Assembly (NCBI RefSeq): GCF_000720765.1
Contig: NZ_JODC01000002.1
Span: forward strand, 336,716-400,715
DNA: 64,000 bases
Source of the DNA: Streptomyces sp. NRRL S-646
GTDB lineage: Bacteria; Actinomycetota; Actinomycetes; Streptomycetales; Streptomycetaceae
Direction of reading: 5' to 3'
Shown here: positions 25,374 through 40,661 of the stretch, piece by piece
Layout of the letters: each line of letters begins with the position of its first letter
Position numbering within the stretch: the stretch's first letter is position 1
Notes under the pieces: generated by a model
What the model saw: only the letters and a program-made list of their open reading frames with translations
Databases searched by the model: none
Told to the model about the DNA's origin: nothing
Translations under genes and position numbers: made by a program

Positions 25374-25422
25374 TGGTACTAGCATGCCTCGCGTATCTAC
25401 GGCGCGAGCGAGACGAGGCACC

Positions 25423-27090
25423 ATGGCTCCCCAATACGACTTCGTCATCGTCGGCGGCGGTTCGGCCGGCAGTGCACTGGCGAACAGACTCTCAGCTGAT
25501 CCGGCGAACAAGGTGCTGGTCCTGGAGGCAGGCCGCCCCGACTACCCCTGGGACGTCTTCATCCACATGCCCGCGGCACTGACGTACCCGATCGGCAGCC
25601 GCTTCTACGACTGGAAGTACGAGTCCGAGCCCGAGCCCCACATGGGCGGCCGGCGCATCTACCACGCGCGCGGCAAGGTGCTCGGCGGCTCCAGCAGCAT
25701 CAACGGCATGATCTTCCAGCGCGGCAACCCCATGGACTACGAGCGCTGGGCGGCCGACCCCGGCATGGAGACCTGGGACTACGCGCACTGTCTGCCCTAC
25801 TTCCGGCGCATGGAGAACTGCCTGGCGGCCGACCCGGACGACGAGTTCCGCGGCCACGACGGCCCCCTCGTCCTGGAGCGCGGCCCGGCCGACAACCCCC
25901 TCTTCGGCGCCTTCCTCAAGGCCACCCAGGAGGCCGGCTACGCCCCGACGGACGACGTCAACGGCTACCGGCAGGAGGGCTTCGCCAAGTTCGACCGCAA
26001 CGTCCACCGCGGACGCCGTCTTTCGGCCTCGAAGGCGTACCTCAAGCCCGCCAGGAAGCGGCCCAACCTCACCGTCACGACCCGCGCCCTGGTCACCCGC
26101 GTCCTCTTCGAGGGCAAGAAGGCCGTCGGCGTCGAGTACCAGCGCGGCAAGGGCGCCAAGCAGCAGGTCCGCGCCAAGGAAGTCATCCTGTGCGGCGGCG
26201 CGATCAACTCCCCGCAGCTGCTGCAGCTGTCCGGCGTCGGCAACGCGGAGGAGCTGCGCGCCCTCGGCATCGACGTCGTCCACGACCTGCCTGGCGTCGG
26301 CGAGAACATGCAGGACCACCTGGAGGTGTACATCCAGTACGCCTGCAAGCAGCCCGTCTCCATGCAGCCGTATCTGGCCAAGTGGCGCGCCCCCTTCATC
26401 GGCCTGCAGTGGCTGTTCCGCAAGGGCCCCGCGGCCACGAACCACTTCGAGGCCGGCGGCTTCGCCCGTAGCAACGACGACGTGGACTACCCCAACCTGA
26501 TGTTCCACTTCCTGCCCATCGCGGTCCGCTACGACGGCTCCGTGCCCGCGGGCGGACACGGCTACCAGGTCCACGTGGGCCCCATGTACTCCGACGCCAT
26601 CGGCTCCGTGAAGATCAAGAGCAAGGACCCGCGCGAGCACCCGGCGCTGCGCTTCAACTACCTCTCCACCGAGCAGGACCGCCGCGAGTGGGTCGAGGCG
26701 ATCCGCGTCGCCCGCAAGCTCCTCAACCAGCCCGCGCTCGCCCCCTTCAACAACGGCGAGGTCTCGCCCGGCCCGTCCGTGGAGACCGACGAGGAGATCC
26801 TCGACTGGGTCGCCAAGGACGGCGAGACCGCCCTGCATCCGTCCTGCACCTGCAAGATGGGCACCGACGAGATGTCCGTCGTCGACCCCACCAGCATGCG
26901 CGTGCACGGCGTGGAGGGCCTGCGGGTCGTCGACGCGTCGGTGATGCCGTACGTCACCAACGGCAACATCTACGCGCCGGTGATGATGGTCGCCGAGAAG
27001 GCCGCCGACCTGATCCTCGGCAAGGAGCCCCTTGCACCGTCGAAGGCCGCGTACTACCGCCACCGCGACGCCCAGAAGCAGGCCGGGTAG
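25423..27090 (+). CDS. betA: Choline dehydrogenase (GMC oxidoreductase)
   Basis: A 555-residue glucose-methanol-choline flavoprotein, the normal BetA length. FAD-binding motif [19 protein letters not shown] at the N-terminus, GMC signature 1 around [18 protein letters not shown], signature 2 [15 protein letters not shown], and the catalytic region [11 protein letters not shown] with the C-terminal [17 protein letters not shown]. It oxidises choline to betaine aldehyde. ATG at 25423 follows GACGAGG. The next gene begins 4 bases after its stop. Confidence 0.93.
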   Translation: MAPQYDFVIVGGGSAGSALANRLSADPANKVLVLEAGRPDYPWDVFIHMPAALTYPIGSRFYDWKYESEPEPHMGGRRIYHARGKVLGGSSSINGMIFQRGNPMDYERWAADPGMETWDYAHCLPYFRRMENCLAADPDDEFRGHDGPLVLERGPADNPLFGAFLKATQEAGYAPTDDVNGYRQEGFAKFDRNVHRGRRLSASKAYLKPARKRPNLTVTTRALVTRVLFEGKKAVGVEYQRGKGAKQQVRAKEVILCGGAINSPQLLQLSGVGNAEELRALGIDVVHDLPGVGENMQDHLEVYIQYACKQPVSMQPYLAKWRAPFIGLQWLFRKGPAATNHFEAGGFARSNDDVDYPNLMFHFLPIAVRYDGSVPAGGHGYQVHVGPMYSDAIGSVKIKSKDPREHPALRFNYLSTEQDRREWVEAIRVARKLLNQPALAPFNNGEVSPGPSVETDEEILDWVAKDGETALHPSCTCKMGTDEMSVVDPTSMRVHGVEGLRVVDASVMPYVTNGNIYAPVMMVAEKAADLILGKEPLAPSKAAYYRHRDAQKQAG

Positions 27091-27093
27091 GCC

Positions 27094-27930
27094 TTGGGTG
27101 CCGCCGGCCTGAGGGCGCTGCTGGACAGCGTCCGCTACGAGGTGCTGCCCGCCAGGGCCACCGAGGACAAGGTCCTCGCCCATGTCCCGCGCGACGTCGT
27201 GGTCACGGTCACGGCGTCGCCGGTCAAGGGCCTGGAGCCGACCCTCGATCTGACGGGCCGGCTCGCCGCGCACGGCTACCGCGTCGTGCCGCACGTGCCG
27301 GCGCGGCTGCTGCGGGACGAGGTGCATCTGAAGGAGGTCGTCGAGCGGCTGCGCGAGGCGGGCGTGGACGACGTCTTCGTGCCGGCGGGCGACGCGGACC
27401 CGCCGGCCGGGGCCTACGACGGGGCCCTGCCGGTGCTGCGCAGGCTCACCGAGCTGGGCGACCCCTTCGCCCGCGTGGGCATCACGGGCTATCCCGAGAG
27501 CCACCCCCTCATCCACGACGACATCACCATCCAGGCGATGTGGGACAAGCGCGCGCACGCCACGTACATCGTCAGCAACCTCTGCTTCGATCCGCGCGTG
27601 CTCGGGGAGTGGATCGCCCGGATACGGCGGCGGGACGTCGACCTGCCCGTGTATCTGGGTGTCGCCGGGCCCGTGCAGCGGACCAAGCTGCTGGCGATGG
27701 CGACGAAGATCGGGGTGGGGGAGTCGACGCGCTTCCTGACGAAGCACGCGTCGTGGTTCCTGCGGTTCGCTGCCCCTGGGGGCTATTCACCGGACCGCCT
27801 GCTGCAGCGCAGCGAGCCTGCCCTCACGGCGCCTTCGGCGGGGGTGGCGGGCCTGCACATGTTCACTTTCAACCAGATCGAAGAGACCGAAGTGTGGCGC
27901 CGGGCGGTGCTGGAGCGGCTCGGCGGCTGA
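27094..27930 (+). CDS. Methylenetetrahydrofolate reductase-like protein
   Basis: A 278-residue TIM-barrel protein of the MetF superfamily. TTG at 27094 is the only start that uses the full conserved frame and lies 3 bases after betA. Family-like segments are VTVTASPVKGLEPTLDL, FVPAGDADPPAGAYDGAL, ITGYPESHP and HMFTFNQIEETEVWRRA. It is probably co-transcribed with betA. A folate-linked role in one-carbon recovery from betaine methyl groups fits, but the canonical FAD-site residues were not verified, so a related activity is possible. Confidence 0.82.
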   Translation: MGAAGLRALLDSVRYEVLPARATEDKVLAHVPRDVVVTVTASPVKGLEPTLDLTGRLAAHGYRVVPHVPARLLRDEVHLKEVVERLREAGVDDVFVPAGDADPPAGAYDGALPVLRRLTELGDPFARVGITGYPESHPLIHDDITIQAMWDKRAHATYIVSNLCFDPRVLGEWIARIRRRDVDLPVYLGVAGPVQRTKLLAMATKIGVGESTRFLTKHASWFLRFAAPGGYSPDRLLQRSEPALTAPSAGVAGLHMFTFNQIEETEVWRRAVLERLGG

Positions 27931-27946
27931 GGGCGGTGCGGCGGGC

Positions 27947-28023
27947 GTGCTGGGGGCTGCCGCCCCCAGGCCCCCGCTTTCGGCCCTTAAGGGGCCTCGT
28001 CCTCAAACGCCGGACGGGCTGGA
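27947..28023. repeat. Dispersed repeat, family B copy 1, with terminator hairpin
   Basis: It contains the stem CTGGGGGC (27950-27957) / GCCCCCAG (27962-27969), then ggcccttaaggggcc, then the conserved cctcgtcctcaaacgccgg. It is the reverse complement of copy 2 at 40976-41049. The left part may terminate the betA-metF unit; the right part has become the end of the purU frame. Confidence 0.85.
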
Positions 28024-28715
28024 ATGGCGACCGGCGGCTGTATACGACGGCGGGGCGGGTCCGGATCCGGACCCGCCCGGACGTACGGTCGCGCGCCCTT
28101 GAAGCTGGGCAGGAAGGAGTGGTGGATGTTGATGGCGCGGCCTTCCAGCTGCTTGCACAGGTCGTCGGAGAGGACCTGCATGTAGCGGGCGAGCACCACC
28201 AGGTCGACGTCCAGCTCGCGCACCAGCTCCAGCAGCCGCGCCTCGGCCTCCGGCTTGGTCTCCTTGGTCACCGGGACGTGGTGGAAGGGGATGCCGTAGG
28301 TCTGGGCCAGGCCCTCGAAGTCCCGGTGGTTGGAGACGATCGCGGGGATCTCGATGTTGAGAGCGCCGGTGCGGCGGCGGAAGAGCAGGTCGTTGAGGCA
28401 GTGGCCGAACTTGGACACCATGATGAGCGTCCGGGTCGGGGTCGAGGCGTCCCACAGCTTCCAGGAGATGCGGTAGGCCTCGGCGACGGGGCCGAACCGG
28501 TAACGCAGAGTTTCCAGATCCGCGTTTGGATCGGAAACGTCGAAGTGGACCCTCATGAAGAAGCGGCCCTGGAGTCGATCATCGAACTGCTGGCTTTCCA
28601 GGATGTTGCCGGAGTTCCTGACGAGGAAGCCGCTCACGGCGTGGACCAGTCCCGCGCTGTCGGGACACGAGAGGGTGAGGACGTACTCACGGCCAGGTTG
28701 CGGGCGAGGGGACAT
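27987..28715 (-). pseudogene. purU: Formyltetrahydrofolate deformylase, copy 1, C-terminus lost to repeats
   Basis: ATG at 28715 begins a typical PurU: an ACT domain (YVLTLSCPDSAGLVHAVSGF) and then the formyl hydrolase domain to [18 protein letters not shown] (about residue 209). After that residue the frame enters a 26-bp palindrome and the family B repeat, ending with AIPARPAFEDEAP at 242 residues. Family members have about 280-290 residues, and copy 2 still shows the missing part ([13 protein letters not shown] ... [12 protein letters not shown]), which carries the catalytic aspartate. It is probably inactive. Confidence 0.85.
28053..28078. repeat. Perfect 26-bp palindrome at the purU truncation point
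   Basis: GGGCGGGTCCGGA (28053-28065) is followed directly by its exact reverse complement with no loop. It lies exactly where conserved PurU sequence ends. Confidence 0.85.
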
Positions 28716-28729
28716 GTGCGGCCTCCGTC

Positions 28730-28765
28730 GGTGCGTATTGCACAACAAGGTGAGCGATACGCAAC
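28730..28765. promoter_or_regulatory. Tandem operators upstream of purU
   Basis: GGTGC-GTATTGC-ACAAC at 28730 and GGTGA-GCGATAC-GCAAC at 28749, offset 19. They begin 15 bases before the purU start on the minus strand. Confidence 0.6.
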
Positions 28766-28843
28766 ATGGTCGGGCCGGTGGGCCCCTCGGTCAAGAGAGG
28801 AAGGGGCATTGGGCCCCTTGCGAAATCGTCATCCGTCAACCTC

Positions 28844-28908
28844 TTGACGTCCGTCTGGTCATTCGTCAGGGTGTTCCACCACAAGCAATTGAATGCACGA
28901 TGCGCAAC
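28844..28908 (+). promoter_or_regulatory. Promoter and tandem operators of betB
   Basis: A -35 like TTGACG at 28844 is followed by GTTCC-ACCACAA-GCAAT at 28873 and AATGC-ACGATGC-GCAAC at 28892, offset 19. Confidence 0.55.
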
Positions 28909-28932
28909 GAATTTCGTTTGAAAGGTTGGCGC

Positions 28933-31510
<2,578 letters not shown>

Positions 31511-31511
<1 letters not shown>

Positions 31512-33511
31512 TGACCGTCGCCGTGGAGAAACCCGAGAAAACAGAGGCCGCAGAGCCTGTTGCGCCCGTCAAGGCGGCGCGGAGGATCAGCCGGCCCATG
31601 GTGCTCGCCGCGATCGTGGTCGTCTGGCTGTTGCTGTTCGCCGTACTGCGCGGAAAGCAGACGCTGTCGCTGGCGGCGGCCGACCTGACCGATCTGCACC
31701 GGTGGATCAACGACTTCAACGACTCCATCGGCGCCAACCGCAACTCCAACCCGCTCTTCCTGTACTTCTTCAACGAGATCCGGCTGGTCATCGACAACCT
31801 GGTGACCTTCATCCAGCACCTGATCTCGCAGCCCTCCGGTGCCCGCCCGGTCCCTGAGATCGGCTGGCTCGGTGTCGTCGGCATCGCCGGCTACGTCTCC
31901 TGGGCCGTGGGCAACTGGCGGGTGGCGCTGCTGGCCGTCGCCGGGTTCACCTTCTTCGGGCTGCAGGGGCTGTGGCAGGAGAGCATGGACACCCTCTCCC
32001 TCACCCTGTCCGCGGTGTTCGTGGCGCTGCTGTTCGCGATCCCGCTCGGGGTGTGGGCGGGGCTGTCGGACCGGTTCAACCGGATCGCCACGCCCTTCCT
32101 GGACTTCATGCAGACGATGCCGACCTTCGTCTACCTGGCACCGCTGACCCTGTTCTTCCTCATCGGCGGTGCCTCCGCCACCATCGCCACCGTGATCTAC
32201 GCGGCCCCGCCGACGATCCGCATCACCGCGCACGCCATCCGCAACGTCTCCAAGACGACGGTCGAGGCGGCCGACTCTCTCGGCGCCACCCGCCGCCAGT
32301 CGCTGCTGAAGGTCCTGCTGCCGATGTCCAAGCGGACCGTGGTGATGGGCGTCAACCAGACCATCATGGCCGCCCTGGCCATGGTGACCATCGCGGCTCT
32401 GATCAACGCGCCAGGCCTCGGTGTGATCGTCCTGCAGGCGCTGCAGTCGCTCGACGTCGGCACGGCCTTCAATGCGGGCCTCGCCATCGTGGTCATGGCG
32501 ATCGTCCTGGACCGGGTGACCACCGCGGCCGCCGCACGCGAGGAGAACGCACGGAACGCCAAGCACGACTTCACGAAGTGGCGGCGACCGCTGCTGGGCG
32601 CCGGTGCCGCCGTCACTGCGGTCCTGATCTATCTGTCGCACACCTACCTGTGGGCGGCCGACTTCCCCGGTGACGGCACCGTCGGCCGTCACATCGCGAG
32701 CGCGGCGGACAGTGCGACCAACTGGGCGCAGGACAGCCTCTCGGGCGTGACCAACGCCATCCGTGACGTCATCACCAACGGCCTGCTCAATCCGTTCCAG
32801 ACCCTGGTCACCGACTCCCCGTGGTGGCTCGTCGGCGCGGTGCTGGTCGCGCTGGGCGTGGTGCTCGGCGGCTGGAAGTCCGGGGTCACCACGGCCGTGT
32901 GCGTGGGCCTGCTGGTCGGCACCGGTCTGTGGTCGGACGCCATGACCACGCTGGCCTCGACGCTCGTCGCGACGGTGCTGGTGATGGTGCTCGGCATCGT
33001 CTTCGGGGTGTGGATGGGGCGCAGCATGATGGTGGACCGGCTGATCCGGCCCACTCTGGACGCCGCCCAGGTCATGCCGCCCTTCGTGTACCTCGTGCCG
33101 TTCCTCGCGCTGTTCGGCCCCACGCGTTTCACGGCCATCGTGGCCGCGATCGTCTACGGGGCACCCGTGGCCATGAAGATCATCGCGGACGGGATCCGGG
33201 CCGTGCCCGAGACCACCGTGGAGGCGGCCACCTCCGCCGGGTGCAACACCTGGCAGATCATCACCAAGGTTCAACTGCCGATGTCACGCAGTGCCCTGAC
33301 GCTTGCGACCAACCAGGGCCTGATCTATGTGCTGTCGATGGTTGTTGTGGGCGGCCTGGTAGGTGCAGGCGCTCTCGGCTACGACGTCGTGGCCGGTTTC
33401 TCACAGCAGCAGCTGTACGGGAAGGGGCTGGCCGCGGGTCTGGCCATCGTCCTTCTCGGAGTCATGTTCGACCGGATCACTCAGGCCGCGGCGCGTCGCG
33501 CCGGCGCTTAA
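31511..33511 (+). CDS. proW: Glycine betaine ABC transporter permease with two fused transport domains
   Basis: A 666-residue permease, about twice the usual ProW length, containing two complete BPD_transp_1 domains. Domain 1 (about 170-370) has the EAA-type loop EAADSLGATRRQSLLKVLLP; domain 2 (about 470-660) has EAATSAGCNTWQIITKVQLP. About a dozen membrane segments are visible. One chain can thus form the entire transmembrane channel. ATG at 31511 overlaps the proV stop; GTG at 31508 is an alternative. Confidence 0.93.
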
Positions 33512-33524
33512 GGAGCACGACACC

Positions 33525-34487
33525 ATGGCAAGACACTGGCGAGCCGGCGCGGCCGGCCTGGCCGTCCTCGGCCTCACCCTCACCGCGTGCGGCGGGGCGA
33601 AGGTCGGCGACAGCTCCGCCGCGGGCTCGGGAAGCTCGGGCAAGTGCGGCACCTTCAACCTGGCCGTCAACCCGTGGGTGGGCTACGAGGCGGACGCGGC
33701 CGTCGTCGCATACGTCGCCCAGCACAACCTCGGCTGTACGGTCACCAAGAAGAACCTCAAGGAAGAGATCGCCTGGCAGGGCTTCGGCACGGGCGAGGTC
33801 GACGCGGTCCTGGAGAACTGGGGCCACCCCGACCTGGTGAAGAAGTACATCGACCAGCAGAAGACCGCCGTGGACGCCGGCCCGACCGGCAACAAGGGCA
33901 TCATCGGCTGGTACGTGCCGCCGTGGCTGGCCAAGGCGCACCCCGACATCCTCGACTACAAGAACCTCAACAAGTACGCGTCGAAGTTCAAGACGTCCGA
34001 GTCGGGCGGCAAGGGCCAGCTCCTGGACGGCGACCCGTCGTACGTCACCAACGACGAGGCGCTGGTCAAGAACCTGAAGCTGGACTTCAAGGTGGTGTAC
34101 GCGGGCAGCGAGACGGCGCTCATCCAGGCCTTCCGCACCGCCGAGAAGAACAAGCAGTGGGTGATCGGCTACTTCTACGAGCCGCAGTGGTTCCTGTCCG
34201 AGGTCCCGCTGAAGAAGGTCTCCCTGCCCGCCTACAAGACGGGCTGTGACACCGACGCGGCGAAGGTCGCCTGCGACTATCCCGTGTACAACCTGAACAA
34301 GGTCGTCAGTGCGAAGTTCGCCAAGTCCGGCAGCCCCGCCTACAACCTGGTGAAGAACTTCACCTGGACGAACGACGACCAGAACGAGGTCGCCAAGTAC
34401 ATCGCCCAGGACAAGCTGACGGACGATGCGGCGGCCAAGAAGTGGGTCGAGGCCAACAAGGACAAGGTGGACGCCTGGATCAAGTAG
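33525..34487 (+). CDS. proX: Glycine betaine-binding lipoprotein of the ProVWX transporter
   Basis: A 320-residue OpuAC-family protein with a lipoprotein signal (lipobox LTAC about residue 23). The ligand domain begins CGTFNLAVNPWVGYEAD. ATG at 33525 follows AAGGAG, 13 bases after proW. It captures glycine betaine outside the membrane for ProVW. A close paralogue is encoded at 14209-15180. It ends the operon before a strong terminator. Confidence 0.95.
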   Translation: MARHWRAGAAGLAVLGLTLTACGGAKVGDSSAAGSGSSGKCGTFNLAVNPWVGYEADAAVVAYVAQHNLGCTVTKKNLKEEIAWQGFGTGEVDAVLENWGHPDLVKKYIDQQKTAVDAGPTGNKGIIGWYVPPWLAKAHPDILDYKNLNKYASKFKTSESGGKGQLLDGDPSYVTNDEALVKNLKLDFKVVYAGSETALIQAFRTAEKNKQWVIGYFYEPQWFLSEVPLKKVSLPAYKTGCDTDAAKVACDYPVYNLNKVVSAKFAKSGSPAYNLVKNFTWTNDDQNEVAKYIAQDKLTDDAAAKKWVEANKDKVDAWIK

Positions 34488-34524
34488 CCCGGCCCTGACA
34501 GCCGGACTCGGCGGACGGTCGAAC

Positions 34525-34570
34525 ATGCCCGGCGGGCGGCGTGCACTGGTGTGCGCCGCCCGCCGGGCAT
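34525..34570. terminator. Strong hairpin terminator after proX
   Basis: A perfect 17-bp stem, ATGCCCGGCGGGCGGCG at 34525-34541 and its complement at 34554-34570, with a 12-base loop, 37 bases after the proX stop. Confidence 0.88.
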
Positions 34571-34620
34571 CGCCGTGTCCGGGGCGGTGTTCCGCCCCGT
34601 TTTCCGACGTCACGGACCCC

Positions 34621-37157
<2,537 letters not shown>

Positions 37158-37201
37158 GCCGTTCGTAGTGCCGCGATTGGTTGTCGATCGGCTGCTGGTT
37201 C

Positions 37202-37244
37202 GTTGTGGCTGGTCGCGCAGTTCCCCGCGCCCCTATGGGGCGCT
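37202..37244. repeat. Dispersed repeat, family A (short form)
   Basis: gttgtggctggtcgcgc followed directly by a GCGCCCC/GGGGCGC stem. The central hairpin seen at 23271 is missing here. It lies in the 119-base gap before folD. Confidence 0.75.
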
Positions 37245-37276
37245 CTACTCCCGCCCAGTTAGAAGGAGTGCCGTCG

Positions 37277-38137
37277 GTGACTGCCCAAGTGCTTGACGGG
37301 AAGGCGACCGCCGCCGAGATTCGCCGCGAACTCGCCGAGCGCGTCGCGAAGTTGACCGCGACCGGCGGGCGGCCGCCGGGCCTTGGCACCGTCCTCGTCG
37401 GGGACGACCCCGGCAGTCATGCCTACGTCGGCGGGAAGCACCGGGACTGTGCGCAGGTCGGGATCGCCTCCATCCGGCGTGATCTGCCCGCGGACGCGAC
37501 CCAGCAGCAGGTCGAGGACGTCATCGACGAACTCAACGCCGACACGGCCTGCACCGGTTACATCGTCCAGCTCCCGCTGCCGCGCCACCTGGACGCCAAC
37601 GCCGTACTGGCCCGCATGGACCCGGCCAAGGACGCCGACGGACTGCACCCCGTCAACCTCGGCCGGCTCGTGCTGGGCACCGAGGCGCCGCTGCCCTGCA
37701 CCCCGCGCGGCATCGTCGAACTGCTCCGCCGCTACGAGGTGCCCCTCGCGGGCGCCCGGGTGTGCGTGATCGGACGCGGGATCACGGTCGGACGGCCCAT
37801 CGGCCTGCTCCTCACCCGCCGTTCCGAGAACGCCACCGTCACCCTCTGCCACACCGGCACCAAGGGCCTGTCCTGGCATGTCCGCGAGGCGGACATCGTC
37901 ATCGCGGCGGCCGGATCGCCCGGACTGATCACCAAGGACATGCTGCGCCCCGGCGCGGCCGTCCTGGACGTCGGCATCACCCGCACCGAGAACGGGCTGG
38001 TCGGCGACATCCACCCGGAGGCCGCCGAGGTCGCCGGCTGGCTCGCGCCGATGCCCGGGGGAGTGGGCCCCATGACCCGCGCGATGTTGCTGGCCAACGT
38101 CGTCGAGGCCGCCGAGAGGAACGCGAACGCCGTATGA
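37277..38137 (+). CDS. folD: Bifunctional methylenetetrahydrofolate dehydrogenase/cyclohydrolase
   Basis: A 286-residue FolD. Signature segments: [16 protein letters not shown] with the catalytic lysine, [29 protein letters not shown] and [16 protein letters not shown] with [19 protein letters not shown]. It oxidises methylene-tetrahydrofolate, produced by dimethylglycine and sarcosine oxidases, to formyl-tetrahydrofolate. GTG at 37277 follows AGAAGGAG at 8 bases. Its stop overlaps the glyA ATG. Confidence 0.95.
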   Translation: MTAQVLDGKATAAEIRRELAERVAKLTATGGRPPGLGTVLVGDDPGSHAYVGGKHRDCAQVGIASIRRDLPADATQQQVEDVIDELNADTACTGYIVQLPLPRHLDANAVLARMDPAKDADGLHPVNLGRLVLGTEAPLPCTPRGIVELLRRYEVPLAGARVCVIGRGITVGRPIGLLLTRRSENATVTLCHTGTKGLSWHVREADIVIAAAGSPGLITKDMLRPGAAVLDVGITRTENGLVGDIHPEAAEVAGWLAPMPGGVGPMTRAMLLANVVEAAERNANAV

Positions 38138-39420
38138 ACGCGCTGAACACCCCGCTGGCGGAGCTGGATCCCGAGGTCCACGAAGCCCTCGCCGCCGAAC
38201 TGCACCGCCAGCAGTCCACCCTCGAGATGATCGCCTCCGAGAACTTCGCGCCCACCGCCGTGATGGAGGCGCAGGGCTCGGTCGCCACCAACAAGTACGC
38301 CGAGGGCTACCCCGGCCGCCGCTACTACGGCGGCTGCGAACACGTCGACGTCACCGAGCGGCTGGCGATCGAGCGGATCAAGTCCCTCTTCGGGGCCGGT
38401 TACGCCAACGTCCAGCCGCACTCCGGCGCCCAGGCCAACACCGCCGTCTTCTTCGCGCTGCTCCAGCCCGGCGACACCATCCTCGGCCTGGACCTCGCAC
38501 ACGGCGGCCACCTCACCCACGGCATGCGCATCAACTACAGCGGCAAGATGCTGAACGTGGTGCCGTACCACGTGTCCGAGGCGGACAACCTGATCGACAT
38601 GGACGAGGTCGAGCAGCTCGCCAAGGAACACCGCCCCAAGATGATCATCGCGGGCTGGTCGGCCTACCCCAGGCAGCTGGACTTCGCGGCCTTCCGCCGG
38701 ATCGCCGACGAGGTCGGCGCGCTGCTGATGGTCGACATGGCGCACTTCGCCGGACTGGTGGCGGCCGGACTGCACCCGAACCCGGTCCCGCACGCCCACG
38801 TCACCACCACGACCACCCACAAGACGCTCGGCGGGCCGCGCGGCGGAGTCATCCTCACCAACGAGGCCGACCTCGCCAAGAAGATCAACTCGGCGGTGTT
38901 CCCCGGCATGCAGGGCGGCCCCCTGGAGCACGTCATCGCCGCGAAGGCGGTGTCCTTCAAGGTTGCCGCGACAGCGGAGTTCGCCGAACGCCAGGCCCGC
39001 ACGCTGGCCGGCTCCCGCATCCTGGCCGAGCGTCTCACGCAGGCGGATGCGGCGGCAGCCGGGGTGAAGGTCCTGACGGGCGGCACGGACGTCCACCTTG
39101 TCCTGGTGGACCTGCGGGAATCGCCGCTGGACGGCCGCCAGGCGGAGGACCTCCTCCACGAGATCGGCATCACCGTCAACCGCAACGCCGTCCCCTTCGA
39201 CCCCCGCCCGCCGATGGTCACCTCGGGCCTGCGCATCGGCACCCCGGCGCTGGCCACCCGCGGCTTCACGGAGGAGGACTTCACGGAGGTCGCCGACGTG
39301 ATCGCCCTGGCCCTCCAGCCGGAGCCCGACATCGCGGCCCTGCGCGCCCGCACCGAGGCCCTGGCCGCCAAGCACCCGCTCTACCCGCACCTTTCCGGTA
39401 CTTCAGGAGACGCCCGATGA
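38134..39420 (+). CDS. glyA: Serine hydroxymethyltransferase
   Basis: A 428-residue PLP enzyme. [20 protein letters not shown] and [13 protein letters not shown] are hallmark motifs; the PLP lysine lies in [14 protein letters not shown]. It combines glycine, the end product of sarcosine oxidation, with methylene-tetrahydrofolate to give serine. Overlaps with both folD and soxB show tight operon coupling. A second copy begins at 63776. Confidence 0.96.
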   Translation: MNALNTPLAELDPEVHEALAAELHRQQSTLEMIASENFAPTAVMEAQGSVATNKYAEGYPGRRYYGGCEHVDVTERLAIERIKSLFGAGYANVQPHSGAQANTAVFFALLQPGDTILGLDLAHGGHLTHGMRINYSGKMLNVVPYHVSEADNLIDMDEVEQLAKEHRPKMIIAGWSAYPRQLDFAAFRRIADEVGALLMVDMAHFAGLVAAGLHPNPVPHAHVTTTTTHKTLGGPRGGVILTNEADLAKKINSAVFPGMQGGPLEHVIAAKAVSFKVAATAEFAERQARTLAGSRILAERLTQADAAAAGVKVLTGGTDVHLVLVDLRESPLDGRQAEDLLHEIGITVNRNAVPFDPRPPMVTSGLRIGTPALATRGFTEEDFTEVADVIALALQPEPDIAALRARTEALAAKHPLYPHLSGTSGDAR

Positions 39421-40649
39421 GCCCCACCACCCCCGGCGCCGACCTCCCCGACCACCCGGACTTCCTCTGGCGCAACCCTGAGCCGAAGCGGTCGTACGAC
39501 GTGGTGATCGTGGGCGGCGGCGGCCACGGCCTGGCCACCGCCCACTACCTGGCCAAGAACCACGGCATCACCAACGTCGCCGTGCTGGAGAAGGGCTGGC
39601 TGGCGGGCGGCAACATGGCCCGCAACACCACGATCATCCGCTCCAACTACCTGTGGGACGAGAGCGCCGGCATCTACGAGCACGCCCTCAAGCTGTGGGA
39701 GGGCCTGGACGAGGAGCTGGACTACCCGATCCTCTTCTCCCAGCGCGGTGTCCTCAACCTCGCCCACAGCCTCCAGGACGTCCGCGACAGCGTCCGCCGA
39801 GTCGAGGCGAACCGCCTCAACGGCGTCGACGCCGAGTGGCTCGACGCCGAGCAGGTCAAAGAGGTCTGCCCGATCGTCAACATCTCACCCGACGTGCGCT
39901 ACCCGGTCCTCGGCGGCACCTACCAGCCCCGCGCCGGCATCGCCAAGCACGACTACGTGGCCTGGGGCTTCGCCCGCTCCGCGGACGCGGCCGGTATCGA
40001 CATCATCCAGAACTGCGAGGTCACCGGCCTGGACGTGGTCGGCGGCCGAGTGGTCGGGGTCCGGACCAACCTGGGCCCGATCGCGGCCGGCAAGGTGGCC
40101 CTCTGCTCGGCGGGCCACACCTCGGTCCTCGCCGCCATGGCCGGCATCGACCTCCCCGTCCAGAGCCATCCGCTTCAGGCTCTGGTCTCGGAGCTCCTGG
40201 AGCCGGTGCACCCCACCGTCGTCATGTCCAACGCCGTCCACGTGTACGTCAGCCAGGCGCACAAGGGCGAGCTGGTGATGGGCGCGGGCATCGACGCGTA
40301 CAACTCCTACACCCAGCGCGGCGCCTTCCACATCATCGAGGACCAGATGGCGGCGGCCCTGGAGCTCTTCCCGGTCTTCGCCCGCGCCCACGTCCTGCGC
40401 ACCTGGGGAGGCATCGTCGACGTCAGCCCCGACGCCTCACCGATCGTCGGCCTCAGCCCCGTCGACAACCTGTACCTCAACTGCGGCTGGGGAACCGGCG
40501 GGTTCAAGGCCACCCCGGGCGTCGGCTGGGTCTACGCCCACACCATCGCCCACGACACGCCTCACCACCTCAACGCCCCCTTCTCGCTCGACCGTTTCAC
40601 CACCGGCGCGCTCGTCGACGAGCACGGCGCTGCCGCGGTGGCCCACTAG
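39417..40649 (+). CDS. soxB: Sarcosine oxidase beta subunit
   Basis: A 410-residue heterotetrameric sarcosine oxidase beta subunit. FAD motif [20 protein letters not shown] near residue 27, [20 protein letters not shown], and [17 protein letters not shown] with His178 in the region where beta subunits bind FMN covalently (known for the family, not proven here). The C-terminal [12 protein letters not shown] motif is conserved. It forms the sarcosine oxidation site with the other subunits encoded downstream. Confidence 0.95.
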   Translation: MSPTTPGADLPDHPDFLWRNPEPKRSYDVVIVGGGGHGLATAHYLAKNHGITNVAVLEKGWLAGGNMARNTTIIRSNYLWDESAGIYEHALKLWEGLDEELDYPILFSQRGVLNLAHSLQDVRDSVRRVEANRLNGVDAEWLDAEQVKEVCPIVNISPDVRYPVLGGTYQPRAGIAKHDYVAWGFARSADAAGIDIIQNCEVTGLDVVGGRVVGVRTNLGPIAAGKVALCSAGHTSVLAAMAGIDLPVQSHPLQALVSELLEPVHPTVVMSNAVHVYVSQAHKGELVMGAGIDAYNSYTQRGAFHIIEDQMAAALELFPVFARAHVLRTWGGIVDVSPDASPIVGLSPVDNLYLNCGWGTGGFKATPGVGWVYAHTIAHDTPHHLNAPFSLDRFTTGALVDEHGAAAVAH

Positions 40650-40661
40650 GGAGCCCGAACC

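Noticed and set aside
27987..28035. PARPAFEDEAP as a conserved protein motif shared by PurU and SoxDA
   Set aside because: The shared peptide is explained by the same family B DNA repeat read in the same frame, not by protein homology.
28900..28932. ATG at 28900 as the betB start
   Set aside because: It would add 11 unconserved residues and lies within an operator site; GTG at 28933 has a ribosome binding site and the family N-terminus.
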